The notes beneath the pieces are model-generated. The model made no database searches and was not told the DNA's origin. It was given only the letters and a program-made list of their open reading frames with translations. A stretch of 64,000 nt of DNA from Robbsia andropogonis (GTDB lineage: Bacteria > Pseudomonadota > Gammaproteobacteria > Burkholderiales > Burkholderiaceae). Location: assembly GCF_000970345.1 (NCBI RefSeq), contig NZ_LAQU01000004.1, positions 186,001-250,000 on the forward strand, in the 5' to 3' direction. Below are positions 1 to 9,554 of the stretch, piece after piece (the first letter of the stretch is position 1; each line of letters starts with the position of its first letter). The position numbers were made by a program, and so were the translations under genes.

Positions 1-1
1 G

Positions 2-1009
2 CCCGATGATTCAGGTCTGACGGTGCTCGAACGCTTGAAACGTGATCCGCAGACGCGCCACCTGCCGATTCATATGATCTCGATCAACGATCATACGGAA
101 GCGGCGTTGCACCTTGGCGCAATCGGCTATTCCCTGAAGCCCACGGCGCGCGATGACATGGTCTCTGCGCTGAAGCATTTGGAAGCAAAACTGGACCAGA
201 GCGTCCGGCGCATCCTCGTGGTCGAGGACGACCCGTTGCTGCGCGAAAACATTACGTTGCTGTTGAATGCGAACGGCGTCGAGATAAACGCGGTAGGCAC
301 CATTGCGGATGCGTTGGACAAGCTTTTCGAGATGCCGTTCGACTGTGTAGTCATGGACCTGACGTTGCCGGACGGTTCAGGCTATGACCTGCTGAAACAA
401 CTGGCCGATCGCGCACCGCAAACCTATCCGCCGGTGATTGTCTACACCGGCCGGTCATTGACCGCGGACGAGGAACGGCGACTCCGTTATTACTCGAAGT
501 CGATCATCATCAAGGGCGCGAAGTCGCCGGAACGATTGCTCGACGAAGTCACGCTGTTCCTGCACAGCGTGGAGTCGGACCTGCCGGCCGACCAGCAGCG
601 GATGCTGCGCCAGGCACGCCAGCGCGATGCGGCGTTCGAAGGACGCAAAATCCTGCTGGCGGAAGACGACGTGCGCAATATCTTCGCGTTGTCGCATGTG
701 ATCGAACCGCTCGGGGCCAAGCTGGAAATCGCTCGCAATGGCCGCGAAGCGCTGGAAAAACTGGCGCAGGACCCCGACATCGAGCTGGTGCTGATGGACA
801 TCATGATGCCCGAGATGGACGGCCTGACGGCAATCCAGGAAATCCGCAAGCGCGCGGCGCATGCCAGCCTGCCGATCATCGCGCTGACCGCGAAAGCCAT
901 GTCGTCCGACCGACAGCGCTGCCTGGAAGCCGGCGCCAACGACTACATCTCGAAACCCATCGAAGTCGACAAGCTCCTGTCGCTATGCCGAGTATGGATG
1001 CCGCATTGA
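2..1009 (+). CDS. hybrid sensor kinase/response regulator, C-terminal part with three receiver domains (5' truncated by window edge)
   Basis: The reading frame is open from base 2, and its first residues (PDDSGLT) already lie inside a receiver domain, so the true start is upstream of the window. Visible in order are the tail of one receiver (ending near GYSLKP), a second receiver (VVEDD, phospho-acceptor in MDLTLPDGSG, conserved Lys in SIIIKG) and a third (LAEDD, MDIMMPEMDG, ALTAKAM, ISKPI). The missing N-terminus would be expected to carry sensor and histidine-kinase domains, as in large hybrid kinases; that is inference. The stop is 19 bases before cheR, and cheR, cheB and a further receiver-kinase gene follow on the same strand, so this is the head of a phosphorelay operon. 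The receiver assignment is firm; the kinase part is unseen. Confidence 0.85.
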   Translation, partial: PDDSGLTVLERLKRDPQTRHLPIHMISINDHTEAALHLGAIGYSLKPTARDDMVSALKHLEAKLDQSVRRILVVEDDPLLRENITLLLNANGVEINAVGTIADALDKLFEMPFDCVVMDLTLPDGSGYDLLKQLADRAPQTYPPVIVYTGRSLTADEERRLRYYSKSIIIKGAKSPERLLDEVTLFLHSVESDLPADQQRMLRQARQRDAAFEGRKILLAEDDVRNIFALSHVIEPLGAKLEIARNGREALEKLAQDPDIELVLMDIMMPEMDGLTAIQEIRKRAAHASLPIIALTAKAMSSDRQRCLEAGANDYISKPIEVDKLLSLCRVWMPH

Positions 1010-1028
1010 TCCATCCACCCCGTACGCC

Positions 1029-1856
1029 ATGACCCCGCGCGCGATGCACGATTTCGATATCGAATTGCGGCTGCTTCTGGAAGCGATTTTCCTGAAGTAC
1101 CAGCACGATTTCCGCAGCTATTCACTGGCATCGTTACGGCGCCGGATGACGCAGGCGCGGCACGATTTCAAATGCGAAACGTTGTCCGAGCTGCAAGGCA
1201 AGGTCCTGTACGACACCACAGCGTTCGCGCGCCTGTTGCAATACCTGACCGTACAAGTCAGCGAAATGTTCCGTGATCCGTCGTACTTCAAGGCGCTGCG
1301 CGAAAAGGTTATCCCTATCCTGAAAACCTACCCGTCGGTAAAGATCTGGGTGGCCGGCTGCAGCAGCGGCGAGGAACTATGGTCGCTGGCAATCCTGCTG
1401 GAAGAGGAGGGCCTGGCCGATCGCACCGTGCTGTACGCCACCGATGTCAATCCGCAAGCATTGCGGACCGCCGCCGAAGGCATTTACCCACTTGAACGCA
1501 TCGCCAATTTTTCAAAAAACTACATCGCCGCGGGAGGCAAGCGTTCCCTGTCGGATTACTATCATGCTGCCTATGGCGCGGCGACATTCGCGCGGACCCT
1601 GAAGCGCCACGTGGTCTTTGCCGATCACAGCCTGGCCACGGACAGCGTATTTTCCGAGGTGCATCTCGTGTCTTGCCGCAATGTGCTGATCTATTTCAAT
1701 GGCGACTTGCAGAACCGCGCCACGGGCTTGTTCGCCGATGCCTTGGTGCGCCGTGGTTTCCTGGGCCTGGGCAGCAAAGAGAGCATGCGTTTCAACGCGC
1801 ACGCGGATCAATTCGACGAATTCGCCGACACCGAGCGGATCTATCAAAAGCGGTGA
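1029..1856 (+). CDS. cheR: CheR-type protein-glutamate O-methyltransferase
   Basis: Encodes 275 residues. It has a CheR N-terminal helical region (about 10-75) and an S-adenosylmethionine-binding methyltransferase domain with the glycine motif VAGCSSGEE, the acidic loop in YATDVNP and the motif CRNVLIYF typical of CheR. The family methylates glutamate side chains of chemoreceptors. No receptor gene is in view, so the substrate could be a distant receptor or, as in other cheR-cheB-kinase clusters, a sensor module of a partner kinase; that is inference. The stop overlaps the cheB start (GTGA), which indicates translational coupling. ATG 1029 gives a family-typical length; a second ATG lies five codons further on. 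Confidence 0.88.
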   Translation: MTPRAMHDFDIELRLLLEAIFLKYQHDFRSYSLASLRRRMTQARHDFKCETLSELQGKVLYDTTAFARLLQYLTVQVSEMFRDPSYFKALREKVIPILKTYPSVKIWVAGCSSGEELWSLAILLEEEGLADRTVLYATDVNPQALRTAAEGIYPLERIANFSKNYIAAGGKRSLSDYYHAAYGAATFARTLKRHVVFADHSLATDSVFSEVHLVSCRNVLIYFNGDLQNRATGLFADALVRRGFLGLGSKESMRFNAHADQFDEFADTERIYQKR

Positions 1857-2593
1857 GCCGAGTGCAGCCTCCCCCTCTTTTCCACGAAACAGACGGTGCC
1901 GACGCGACGGATGATGCGCTGTTCAGCGCGATCGACGCGGTAGTCGTGGGCGCGTCCGCCGGCGGCGTCGATGCGTTGAACCGGCTATTGCCCGCGCTGC
2001 CGGCCACCTTGCCGGTGCCGATACTCGTGGTGCTGCATCTCTTGCCGGACGTGCACAGCGAGCTGGCTCCGCTATTCGACGCCCGCTGCGCGCTGCGCGT
2101 GCAGGAAGCGATCGATCGCCAACCCTTGCTGCCGGGGACCGTGCATATCGCGCCGCCGGGCTATCACCTGTTGGTGAGCGAGGACCGGACGTGTTCGCTG
2201 TCGGTGGACGAGCCGGTGAACTTCTCGCGCCCGTCGATCGACGTGCTGTTCGAATCCGCCGCGTGGACATACCAGTCGCGCGTACTGGGCATCCTGCTCA
2301 CCGGCGCGAGCGCCGATGGCGCGATGGGGCTCGTACAGATCCGCGCACGTGGCGGCAAGGCATGGGTACAGTCACCAGAAACCGCGCAGGCGGATACCAT
2401 GCCGCTGGCCGCCATTGCCCTGGGGGCCATGGACCGTGTGCTGTCCATCGAACAGATCGTGCAAGCGCTGCGCCGGGCCAACGATGCCGCACGCAAGGCA
2501 GTTGTCGATGCCACTCGACCCGACGCAGGCGCCCCCCCGAATTCAGACGCCGTATCACACTGCGCAGATATACCCTGGAAGGGGCCGAGATGA
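1853..2593 (+). CDS. cheB: CheB-type protein-glutamate methylesterase without receiver domain
   Basis: About 246 residues from GTG 1853, which overlaps the cheR stop; a second GTG at 1862 is possible. The esterase fold shows the catalytic serine in GASAGGVD, the histidine in VVLHLLPD and the aspartate in GASADGAMG. Unlike the classical chemotaxis CheB there is no N-terminal receiver, so activity is not controlled by phosphorylation of this chain itself. Paired with cheR it would set the methylation level of an unknown target. The stop overlaps the start of the next gene (ATGA). The last 25 or so residues look unstructured. The family call is certain; the pathway is inference. Confidence 0.87.
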   Translation: MSRVQPPPLFHETDGADATDDALFSAIDAVVVGASAGGVDALNRLLPALPATLPVPILVVLHLLPDVHSELAPLFDARCALRVQEAIDRQPLLPGTVHIAPPGYHLLVSEDRTCSLSVDEPVNFSRPSIDVLFESAAWTYQSRVLGILLTGASADGAMGLVQIRARGGKAWVQSPETAQADTMPLAAIALGAMDRVLSIEQIVQALRRANDAARKAVVDATRPDAGAPPNSDAVSHCADIPWKGPR

Positions 2594-4050
2594 CAGCGGC
2601 AATCAAGATTCTGCTGGTCGACGACGTCGGCCAGAACCTGGTTGCGCTCGATGCGCTGCTACGTCGGGAAGACGTGCTGCCGCTACACGCGACAAACGGG
2701 ACGGCCGCGCTGGAGTTGCTGCTTGAGCATGACATCGCGCTGGCATTGATCGATGTGCAGATGCCGGAGATGGATGGTTTTGAATTGGCCGAATTGATGC
2801 GGGGCAGTCCGCGTACCCGCAATGTGCCAATCATTTTCTTGACGGCAACGGACCGCGATACAAGGCGGATGTTCAAAGGGTACGAGGCGGGTGCCGTCGA
2901 CTTCCTCTACAAGCCGTTCGATCCCCATATCCTCCGCAGCAAGGCGGAAGTCTTTATTCAACTGCACCAGCAGAAGCGGCAATTGGCGGCGCAGCTGGAA
3001 TCAATGAAGCAGTTGATCCGGACCAACGACATGTTCGTTGCCGTACTCGGTCATGACCTGCGCAATCCGCTCGCCTCGATCATGACCAATGCAGAGATCG
3101 TCCGACGCGCGGTTCCCCTGGCATTGCCGAATGAGGGACGTTTGACGGAAACAGAGCAGGGCATAATCGCCAGTGCGCCGTACGTACCCGCGCAAAATAG
3201 CGAGCGCCTTGTTACCGCGTCCGAACGTATCATCGCGAGCGGCAAGCGGATGGCGCATATGATCGATCAGTTGCTGGACGTCGCACGGGTGCGATCCGGA
3301 CAACTCCAGTTCAAACCGGAACCGCTCGATCTGCAGTCCGTCACGCAGGCCATCATCGACGAATTCCAATCTGCCGAGTTCCCGCCGACGTTACGTCTCA
3401 TGGTGATGGGCGACACGCACGGTGTCTGGGACCGTGGCGGCCTTGCACAGATCTTGTCGAACTTGATTGGCAATGCGCTGCGGCACGGCGACGATACGCA
3501 GCCGGTGAGCATCGAATTGGATGGATCCGGCGCGGAAGCCATCCGCCTGCGCGTGTCCAATGGCGGACTCATTCCGGAAACGGTCCAGCCACACCTCTTC
3601 ACACCATTTCGCTCGGGAAAAAACACGCACTACGCCCCTACCGACATCATGGTAGATACGTTGTTTGATGCGGCGGCAGGCACTTCCAACGCGCCTATGC
3701 CGCTATATCCCTCACAATCCGCGAACAGCAAGGACGTCGACCCGTCCGGGCCCGTAAACGGCGGACAATCCGAAGGACTCGGCCTGGGCCTTTTCATCGT
3801 TTATGAATTGGTGCGACTGCATACGGGAACCATCGAGGCACGTTCGGTTCCAGGCAACGGCACCACGACCTTCGAAGTCACACTGCCTCGCCGCGCCAGG
3901 TGGCGAGGTATACACAACGGCGTCGATATGTCCCGCCGTGATCCCGCTGCGGCTTGCGATTGTGCCGCTCAGATGGCGACATTCAATAGCGAGAGCAGCA
4001 GCACCGCGACCAGCACACCTAATACGGCCCCGCCAATTTCCATCGAATAA
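2590..4050 (+). CDS. receiver-histidine kinase hybrid (REC-HisKA-HATPase)
   Basis: About 486 residues. Residues 5-120 form a receiver (LLVDD, phospho-acceptor in IDVQMPEMDG, FLTATD, YKPFD). It is followed by a coiled-coil linker, a HisKA domain with the H-box GHDLRNPL near residue 155, and a HATPase domain with an N-box (LSNLIGNALRHG) and a G-box (GLGLGLFIVYE). About 45 residues rich in Ser, Asn and Pro are inserted between the N- and G-boxes. An N-terminal receiver on a kinase lets an upstream phosphorelay modulate its output. The start overlaps the cheB stop. After the expected end of the HATPase fold (TTFEVTLPRR) about 50 further low-complexity residues run into, and antisense to, the convergent small gene at 3969-4175. 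Confidence 0.85.
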   Translation: MTAAIKILLVDDVGQNLVALDALLRREDVLPLHATNGTAALELLLEHDIALALIDVQMPEMDGFELAELMRGSPRTRNVPIIFLTATDRDTRRMFKGYEAGAVDFLYKPFDPHILRSKAEVFIQLHQQKRQLAAQLESMKQLIRTNDMFVAVLGHDLRNPLASIMTNAEIVRRAVPLALPNEGRLTETEQGIIASAPYVPAQNSERLVTASERIIASGKRMAHMIDQLLDVARVRSGQLQFKPEPLDLQSVTQAIIDEFQSAEFPPTLRLMVMGDTHGVWDRGGLAQILSNLIGNALRHGDDTQPVSIELDGSGAEAIRLRVSNGGLIPETVQPHLFTPFRSGKNTHYAPTDIMVDTLFDAAAGTSNAPMPLYPSQSANSKDVDPSGPVNGGQSEGLGLGLFIVYELVRLHTGTIEARSVPGNGTTTFEVTLPRRARWRGIHNGVDMSRRDPAAACDCAAQMATFNSESSSTATSTPNTAPPISIE

Positions 4051-4175
4051 TGCGCGGCACGATGGTGATAGGGGATGCCGCTAGCCAGTACGACACCGAC
4101 AAGTGCCATTGGGACCAATAGAATCAAGTTCCCGACCGTCAGCGGCAAGCTGCTCATTTGCGTAAGGAAGTCCAT
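3969..4175 (-). CDS. small two-helix membrane protein, unknown function
   Basis: Encodes 68 residues with two clear hydrophobic helices (about 13-32 and 46-66) joined by a short polar loop containing HHRAAHY. I do not recognise the family. What supports a real gene is a near-perfect ribosome binding site (AGGAGGTG on the minus strand, 4180-4187) at good spacing from the ATG and a TATAAT-like box further upstream. Its last 82 bases overlap the 3' end of the convergent kinase gene. It is probably an inner-membrane protein; function cannot be inferred. Confidence 0.62.
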   Translation of the reverse strand: MDFLTQMSSLPLTVGNLILLVPMALVGVVLASGIPYHHRAAHYSMEIGGAVLGVLVAVLLLSLLNVAI

Positions 4176-4239
4176 CTCACACCTCCTGTCTCCGTCATTG
4201 TTGCTCTGTTTTTTTGGCGAATCTATTCAACACGCCTTA

Positions 4240-4245
4240 ATTATA
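4240..4245 (-). promoter_or_regulatory. putative -10 element for the small membrane protein gene
   Basis: The minus strand reads TATAAT about 65 bases upstream of the ATG at 4175, inside a short AT-rich stretch. No convincing -35 element stands at the usual distance, so an activator or another sigma factor may be involved. Confidence 0.35.
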
Positions 4246-4425
4246 GAAGACAGGAGGCAGGGGGAAAAGAACGCGCGATCACGCTTCGCGAATTCCTGCG
4301 AGGCCGGCCGGGCCGATACTCAAAACGTTCCTTCTGTGATGGCACTTTTGTCTTTCCTGGGATTTGTACCTAGCAAGTAACCCGCATCTCGAAAATAAAC
4401 GCATCAATAAATAGACGTGCCATGA

Positions 4426-4463
4426 AAGAAGGGCCCGTGTCGCATCGATCACGGGCCCTTCTT
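4426..4463 (-). terminator. intrinsic terminator downstream of katE
   Basis: A 14-bp perfect stem (AAGAAGGGCCCGTG paired with its complement) with a 10-base loop; on the minus strand it is followed by a pyrimidine-rich tract. It lies 68 bases beyond the katE stop. Confidence 0.7.
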
Positions 4464-4530
4464 CATCCATCAGCGCGGCACTGGCAGTTTGAATAATTCA
4501 TCCAGGCCAGAGTGATACGCGCGGCAGGCT

Positions 4531-6657
4531 TTACGCCGGCACCGTCTCCGCCTTCGCTGCACGACCCCACACCCGGTGGTGCGCGATGGCGTCGATAAAG
4601 GCTGGGAGCACCTTATCGATATGTGCCGTGTCATCGCTGATGACACCTTCCTCGCTCACGGGCAGATTGGCCGCCGCCAGGACATCGCGGCCATGGCCGA
4701 CGGCGGCGATGGCTTTCAGGTGCTTATACGCCTCGAGAAGATAATGACGCGCATCGCCATTCTTCGAGAGAAGCTTGGCGCTGTCGGCACCGCACGCCAC
4801 GAACACGGCATCAAACGCAATCGACGGCATACCGGCGATGGTGGCATCGGCATAGACGCCGGGCGCCACCTCACCCAACATCGGCGCAATAACCTTCGCT
4901 TGCGCGCCGGCCTTCTCCAGTGCCATCTTGGCGGTGGCAATACTGACCGGGTCGGCGCCCTTTGCCGCGAGGATCGCGATCTTTGTCGTCTTGATACCGG
5001 GCTGCACCTTGGACATCAGGCTCAACGACGGTGATGCAGAAACGGATTTCTTGCCTTTGCCAGGTTTGGCCAGCACGTCGGCGCCAGGGGTTGTCGCCTT
5101 CGCCGGAATCAAGCCGAGACCGTCGCCCACGCGCGCGGCCAGATCGGGATCGACGTTCGCAAGGTTATCCACCATCCGCTGTCGAATATATTCGCGCTCG
5201 ACCTTGCCGAGTTCGAATTGGTACGACGCGACGATATGATCCTTTTCCGGATCGCTCATGCTGTTCCAGAACAATGTCGCCTGAGAATAGTGGTCGCCGA
5301 AAGAGGTACTGCGCTCGCGGATCTTCGCCGCATCGATCCGCTCCGGATAGGTTTCAAAGCCTCCGTCGCGCGCCGCCGCCGGCGTCTCCTTTGGCCAGCC
5401 ACCCGATATCGAATTTGGCTCATACGACGTCTGCCCACGATGAATCACTTGGCGATGCATGGCGTCGCGCTGGTTGTTCACGTTCGGAGAGACCGGGCGA
5501 TTGATCGGCAGCTCATGAAAATTCGGGCCGCCCAGGCGGCTGATCTGCGTATCGGTATAAGAGAACAGCCGGCCTTGGAGCAATGGGTCGTTGCTGAAGT
5601 CCAGGCCCGGCACGATATGCCCCGGGCAGAACGCGACCTGTTCGGTCTCGGCAAAGTAGTTATCCGGGTTGCGATTCAGCGTCATCTTGCCCAACATCGT
5701 GATGGGCACCAATTCTTCCGGAATGATCTTCGTCGGGTCCAGAAGGTCGAAGGCGAATGCGTGCTCGTCTTCCTCCTCCACGATCTGCACACCGAACTCC
5801 CATTCGGGAAAATTACCGGCTTCGATGGCCTCCCAGAGGTCGCGGCGATGGAAGTCCGGGTCCTTGCCAGACAGCTTCTGTGCTTCATCCCAGATCAGCG
5901 AGTATGAACCCAGGACCGGTCGCCAGTGGAACTTGACAAAACGGCCCTTGCCTTCGGCGTTGACGAAGCGGAAGGTGTGGATACCAAAGCCTTCCATCAG
6001 CCGATACGACTGCGGAATGCCGCGGTCCGACATCGCCCACATCACCATATGCGTGGTTTCCGGCACCAGCGTGACGAAATCCCAAAATGTGTCGTGCGCC
6101 GTCGCACCTTGTGGCATTTCATTGTGCGGTTCCGGCTTCACTGCGTGGACAAAGTCCGGAAACTTGATGGCATCCTGGATAAAAAAGACCGGCATATTGT
6201 TGCCGACCAGGTCGAAATTGCCTTCATCGGTGTAGAACTTGACCGCGAATCCGCGCACATCGCGAACGGTGTCGGCCGAACCGCGCGAACCCTGGACCGT
6301 CGAGAAACGCACATAGACCGGCGTACGCGTGGCCGGATCGGCAAGAAACCCGGCCTTTGTCAGCGCGGTGTGCGACGCGTATGGCTGGAAGTAACCATGC
6401 GCAGCAGCGCCCCGCGCGTGCACGATTCGCTCCGGAATGCGTTCATGGTCGAAATGCGTGATTTTTTCACGCATGATGAAGTCTTCCAGCAGTGACGGAC
6501 CACGTGCGCCGGCCTTCAGCGTATTTTGATTATCCGAGACCTTGACGCCCTGATTCGTCCTCAACGCTTCGTTATCGACGCTGACACTGAACGTGTCGAG
6601 TTGCCGATCTTTTGATGTTGGCTGGTTTGCTGATTGCGAGGGTGGCGTTGTTGCCAT
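4531..6657 (-). CDS. katE: large-subunit monofunctional catalase HPII
   Basis: About 708 residues; decomposes hydrogen peroxide to water and oxygen in the cytoplasm using a heme cofactor. Visible motifs are the catalytic histidine in RIVHARG (residue 80), the distal-side asparagine in [10 protein letters not shown], the heme-ligand tyrosine in RLFSYTDTQ, and the C-terminal flavodoxin-like domain (about 550-700, starting at KIAILAAKG) that defines the large-subunit clade. I chose ATG 6657 because AAGGAG stands six bases upstream; an in-frame start at 6768 would add 37 residues unlike the family. It stands alone, divergent from the dioxygenase-like gene. The HPII class is usually stationary-phase induced; no regulatory site is evident here. 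Confidence 0.93.
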   Translation of the reverse strand: MATTPPSQSANQPTSKDRQLDTFSVSVDNEALRTNQGVKVSDNQNTLKAGARGPSLLEDFIMREKITHFDHERIPERIVHARGAAAHGYFQPYASHTALTKAGFLADPATRTPVYVRFSTVQGSRGSADTVRDVRGFAVKFYTDEGNFDLVGNNMPVFFIQDAIKFPDFVHAVKPEPHNEMPQGATAHDTFWDFVTLVPETTHMVMWAMSDRGIPQSYRLMEGFGIHTFRFVNAEGKGRFVKFHWRPVLGSYSLIWDEAQKLSGKDPDFHRRDLWEAIEAGNFPEWEFGVQIVEEEDEHAFAFDLLDPTKIIPEELVPITMLGKMTLNRNPDNYFAETEQVAFCPGHIVPGLDFSNDPLLQGRLFSYTDTQISRLGGPNFHELPINRPVSPNVNNQRDAMHRQVIHRGQTSYEPNSISGGWPKETPAAARDGGFETYPERIDAAKIRERSTSFGDHYSQATLFWNSMSDPEKDHIVASYQFELGKVEREYIRQRMVDNLANVDPDLAARVGDGLGLIPAKATTPGADVLAKPGKGKKSVSASPSLSLMSKVQPGIKTTKIAILAAKGADPVSIATAKMALEKAGAQAKVIAPMLGEVAPGVYADATIAGMPSIAFDAVFVACGADSAKLLSKNGDARHYLLEAYKHLKAIAAVGHGRDVLAAANLPVSEEGVISDDTAHIDKVLPAFIDAIAHHRVWGRAAKAETVPA

Positions 6658-6987
6658 GTATTGCTCCTTGGCATGCGGCGCGTGCGGCATGAGATCGAAT
6701 TGAGGATCGATTTCTGCATCCGGCTCGGCACACACCGGTGTGTGGGGAAGGAACCACTCCTTCAGCAATCCCTGTTCCTGTCACCGCAATGAAAAGCGAA
6801 TGAACCACCCGTTTCCCTCGGCGCGATCACGATTAATGAACGATCATCGGCGGGCCGGAAGCGTTCAAACCCCCGCGTCCTGATCACTCGACCGGCAAAT
6901 GATGCACGGAGCGGCGCGGGGTTTTACAATGCAACGATCGCTCAAGCCGTGTCGACACACGGCGTGCCCAAGCAGGAAATTGCGTGC
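6658..6987. other. divergent intergenic region katE / dioxygenase
   Basis: Holds the leaders of both divergent genes, including the katE ribosome binding site. I saw no convincing promoter pair or operator. Confidence 0.4.
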
Positions 6988-7752
6988 ATGTCAGCAGAAA
7001 CGAAGACTCAACAAATCGAGGCATTGCGCCAGGACGGTTTCGTCATCGTGCGCGGCCTCGTTCCGCCCGCAACCTGTGCCGCCATGCGGGAGCGAGCGCA
7101 AGTGCAACTGGCCGAGGGCAAGGCACCGCACGAACTCGAGGCGCAGTTGCAGTATCCGGGTGCGCCGGCGTCCATCGATGCGCCGGGAGGCAAAACCGTG
7201 CGTCGGCTGCTTGATGCCTATGGCCGCGAGCCGGCTTTCGCCGACTTTGCAACCTCCCCCGATATCGCGGGTTGGGTGACCGGTTATTTTGGCGAGCAGA
7301 CATTGCTCTCACGGGCGCACCATAACTGCCTGATGACAAAGCACCCGCAGTACGGCAGCCTGACCGGCTGGCACCGCGATGCGCGATATTGGTCCTTCTC
7401 ACGAGACGACCTGGTTTCGGTCTGGCTTGCATTGGGCGACGAAACCGCCAGCAATGGCGCGCTCTGGTTGATCCCCGGGTCACATCAACGGCAATTCGCA
7501 CCGGAGAGTTTCGATGATGCGAAATTCTTCGTGCCGAACAACGCGGAAAACGCCTCCCTCATCACACGTGCGGTTTGTCCCACGCTGGCCGCCGGCGATG
7601 TCCTGTTCTTTCACTGTAATACGCTGCATTCAGCTGGCAAGAACGTCACCGACGCCGTGAAGTTTTCCCTGGTGTTCACCTACCACGGCATCAGCAATCC
7701 CCCCGTACCGGGAACGCGTTCGACGTCGAAGGAAGAAGTGTCACTGATCTAG
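6988..7752 (+). CDS. phytanoyl-CoA dioxygenase family protein (Fe(II)/2-oxoglutarate oxygenase)
   Basis: About 254 residues with the double-stranded beta-helix signature of the PhyH family: the metal-binding HxD in WHRDARYW, a product-loop segment (NGALWLIPGSH) and the distal histidine in CNTLHSAGKN followed by the typical KFSLVFTYH strand. Members oxidise diverse small molecules with Fe(II), O2 and 2-oxoglutarate; the substrate cannot be told from sequence. ATG 6988 has a purine-rich site (GCAGGAA) upstream; an in-frame GTG at 6949 would add 13 residues. It is monocistronic, with no metabolic neighbours to hint at a pathway. Confidence 0.8.
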   Translation: MSAETKTQQIEALRQDGFVIVRGLVPPATCAAMRERAQVQLAEGKAPHELEAQLQYPGAPASIDAPGGKTVRRLLDAYGREPAFADFATSPDIAGWVTGYFGEQTLLSRAHHNCLMTKHPQYGSLTGWHRDARYWSFSRDDLVSVWLALGDETASNGALWLIPGSHQRQFAPESFDDAKFFVPNNAENASLITRAVCPTLAAGDVLFFHCNTLHSAGKNVTDAVKFSLVFTYHGISNPPVPGTRSTSKEEVSLI

Positions 7753-8170
7753 AAACGGCACACCGACCGTCGCCGCGATCAACGCGCGATCATTTCGAAG
7801 GCACTGCCTGTGGATATCCTTGTGGATAGCACCGCGAGAAAGGCAGGGATAAGCTGTCGACAGCGTGTCGATAACATGCCCATTCCGCGCCTCTCCAGGG
7901 CAGCGTTGCAACTGGCACGCCATGACGGACATGGGATGCAGGATCAGCGTTGCATAGACCATGAGACGGCCGAAGCACGGGCCTTTTGCGCAGTCTCAAC
8001 CACTGGATAACTACGGGATAAGACTAGGAAAGAATGGGGATAAGTGGCAAATAACATACCGATGCACAGGACATTTTTCGCCACCATTGTCGCATACGGG
8101 CCGTGGAAGCGGCGGCTGTCGTCCGCTTCGCCACGAATGCCTCATGAGCCCGTGATCCCCGGCCTCGCCG
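7753..8170. other. intergenic region, nothing assigned
   Basis: 418 bases between convergent genes. It contains several GGATAA-like words (for example two TGTGGATA words around 7808-7829), each one mismatch from a DnaA box. I see no gene, RNA or clear terminator. Confidence 0.4.
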
Positions 8171-9223
8171 TCACACGGGCCAGAGTGGTTCTTCATCCAT
8201 CAAGGCCACCTGTTCGCGGAGTTCCAGAATGCGGTCCTCCCAGTAGCGCTGGGTATTGAACCAGGGGAAGGCAGCGGGAAACGCGGGATCATCCCAGCGG
8301 CGCGCGAGCCAGGCGCTGTAGTGAATCAAGCGTAATGTCCGCAGCGGCTCGATCAGGTACAGCTCGCGTTGATCGAAATCGCGGAAGTCTTCATAGCCTG
8401 CCAGCACGTCGCCGAGCGCACGGCGCTGACCGTCGCGATCACCGGGCAACAGCATCCATAAATCCTGTATCGCCGGCCCCATGCGACTGTCATCGAAATC
8501 GACGAAATGCGGGCCTGCATCGGTCCACAGGACATTTCCGGGATGGCAATCACCGTGCAGGCGCAGCGATGTCAGGTCCCCCGCGCGGTCATAGCCGCGC
8601 GCAACCGCCGCCAGCGCCAGATCGACGATGGCAAAATACGCCTCTCGCAGAGATGGCGGCAGGATGCCGCTATCGTGCAAATACGCGCGCGATGCGACGC
8701 CGTATGTCGCCAGATCGATGGTGCCGCGTTCGACATACCGTTCCCGGGCGCCGACCTGGTGAATTCTCCCGATGAACCGGCCTAGCCATTCGAGCGTATC
8801 GGACTGCTCCAGTTCGGGCGGACGTCCACCGCGGCGCGGGAACACGGAAAAACGGAAATCGCGATAACGGCACAGCGTCGTGGCGCTTGCATCGCCCTCG
8901 GGCAAACACAGAGGCGCGACCGCCGGAATTTCCGCCTCCGTCAGCGCCTGCAGGAAAGTGTGTTCCTCCAGGATGGCGGCATCGGACCAGCGGTGCGGGC
9001 GGTAGAACTTTGCAATGACCGGTGGCGCATCGTCGATGCCCACCTGATACACGCGATTCTCGAAGCTATTCAGGGTAAGAAGACGGCCGTCCACGCGCAT
9101 GCCGATCGACTCGATCGCATCGAGCACAAGGTCCGGGTTAAGGGTGGCGTAGGGCTTGCCCATCGACGGCGCCTCGGAGGCGTCGTCAACGTCGTTCCTG
9201 CCAGTGGGGTCTTGCACGGTCAT
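8171..9223 (-). CDS. srkA: SrkA/YihE-type serine/threonine stress-response kinase
   Basis: Encodes 350 residues. It has the aminoglycoside-phosphotransferase-like kinase fold of the SrkA (YihE, RdoA) family: the substrate/lysine region IAKFYRPHRW, a catalytic loop LRLHGDCHPGN and the metal-binding FVDFDD. In E. coli the homologue is a cytoplasmic protein kinase that limits stress-induced death; a similar role here is inference. The N-terminal 20 or so residues are polar and poorly conserved in appearance; an alternative ATG at 9163 preceded by GAGG would give a 330-residue protein closer to the family. It stands alone on the minus strand. Confidence 0.85.
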   Translation of the reverse strand: MTVQDPTGRNDVDDASEAPSMGKPYATLNPDLVLDAIESIGMRVDGRLLTLNSFENRVYQVGIDDAPPVIAKFYRPHRWSDAAILEEHTFLQALTEAEIPAVAPLCLPEGDASATTLCRYRDFRFSVFPRRGGRPPELEQSDTLEWLGRFIGRIHQVGARERYVERGTIDLATYGVASRAYLHDSGILPPSLREAYFAIVDLALAAVARGYDRAGDLTSLRLHGDCHPGNVLWTDAGPHFVDFDDSRMGPAIQDLWMLLPGDRDGQRRALGDVLAGYEDFRDFDQRELYLIEPLRTLRLIHYSAWLARRWDDPAFPAAFPWFNTQRYWEDRILELREQVALMDEEPLWPV

Positions 9224-9317
9224 TCTCGAAAAGCGGCTGCCGCGGGAGGCTTGCCCCTTCGGACAGGCACCGCTTCAGCCTGTTGACGTCACGTGCGGCT
9301 GCGCGGGACGCTTACTT

Positions 9318-9554
9318 TCAGTGCAAGGCACCGCCTGCCGCGGCATGGGAGGTCAGGGCACTCAGCGGCAGCGCGTCGCCGGAGTCGATCAGGTCGGCAA
9401 CAAAAAAAGGCTCGGTGTTGAGTTCGCGTGACGCGCCCGGCGTCCCTGCGTACCACGTCACCATCGCCATGTCGCCAATGATGCGCTTGATGATGCCAAG
9501 CGCGCCGGAGGGAACCGCGATATGGTTGGATCGCACTATGCTACCGATCTTCAT
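9318..9554 (-). CDS. small hypothetical protein (78 residues)
   Basis: I do not recognise a family. The sequence has an SH3-like flavour (MKIGSIVRSNHIAVPSGALG, then a beta-rich centre with MAMVTWYAG), no signal peptide and no membrane segment. ATG 9554 follows a weak GGGAGAAG site. The in-frame extension upstream to 9755 runs through a terminator hairpin and low-quality sequence, so I exclude it. It lies head-to-tail with srkA, about 95 bases upstream, so the two could be cotranscribed. Confidence 0.55.
   Translation of the reverse strand: MKIGSIVRSNHIAVPSGALGIIKRIIGDMAMVTWYAGTPGASRELNTEPFFVADLIDSGDALPLSALTSHAAAGGALH

Larger units (their letters stand above)
4176..4530. other. intergenic region between the small membrane gene and katE
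   Basis: Contains the leader and promoter of the small gene (left part), an AT-rich stretch with no credible coding frame, and the strong hairpin at 4426-4463. Nothing else is recognisable. Confidence 0.5.

Noticed and set aside
7808..7829. Two TGTGGATA words that resemble DnaA boxes
   Set aside because: Each has one mismatch, without AT-rich DNA or further boxes; probably chance.
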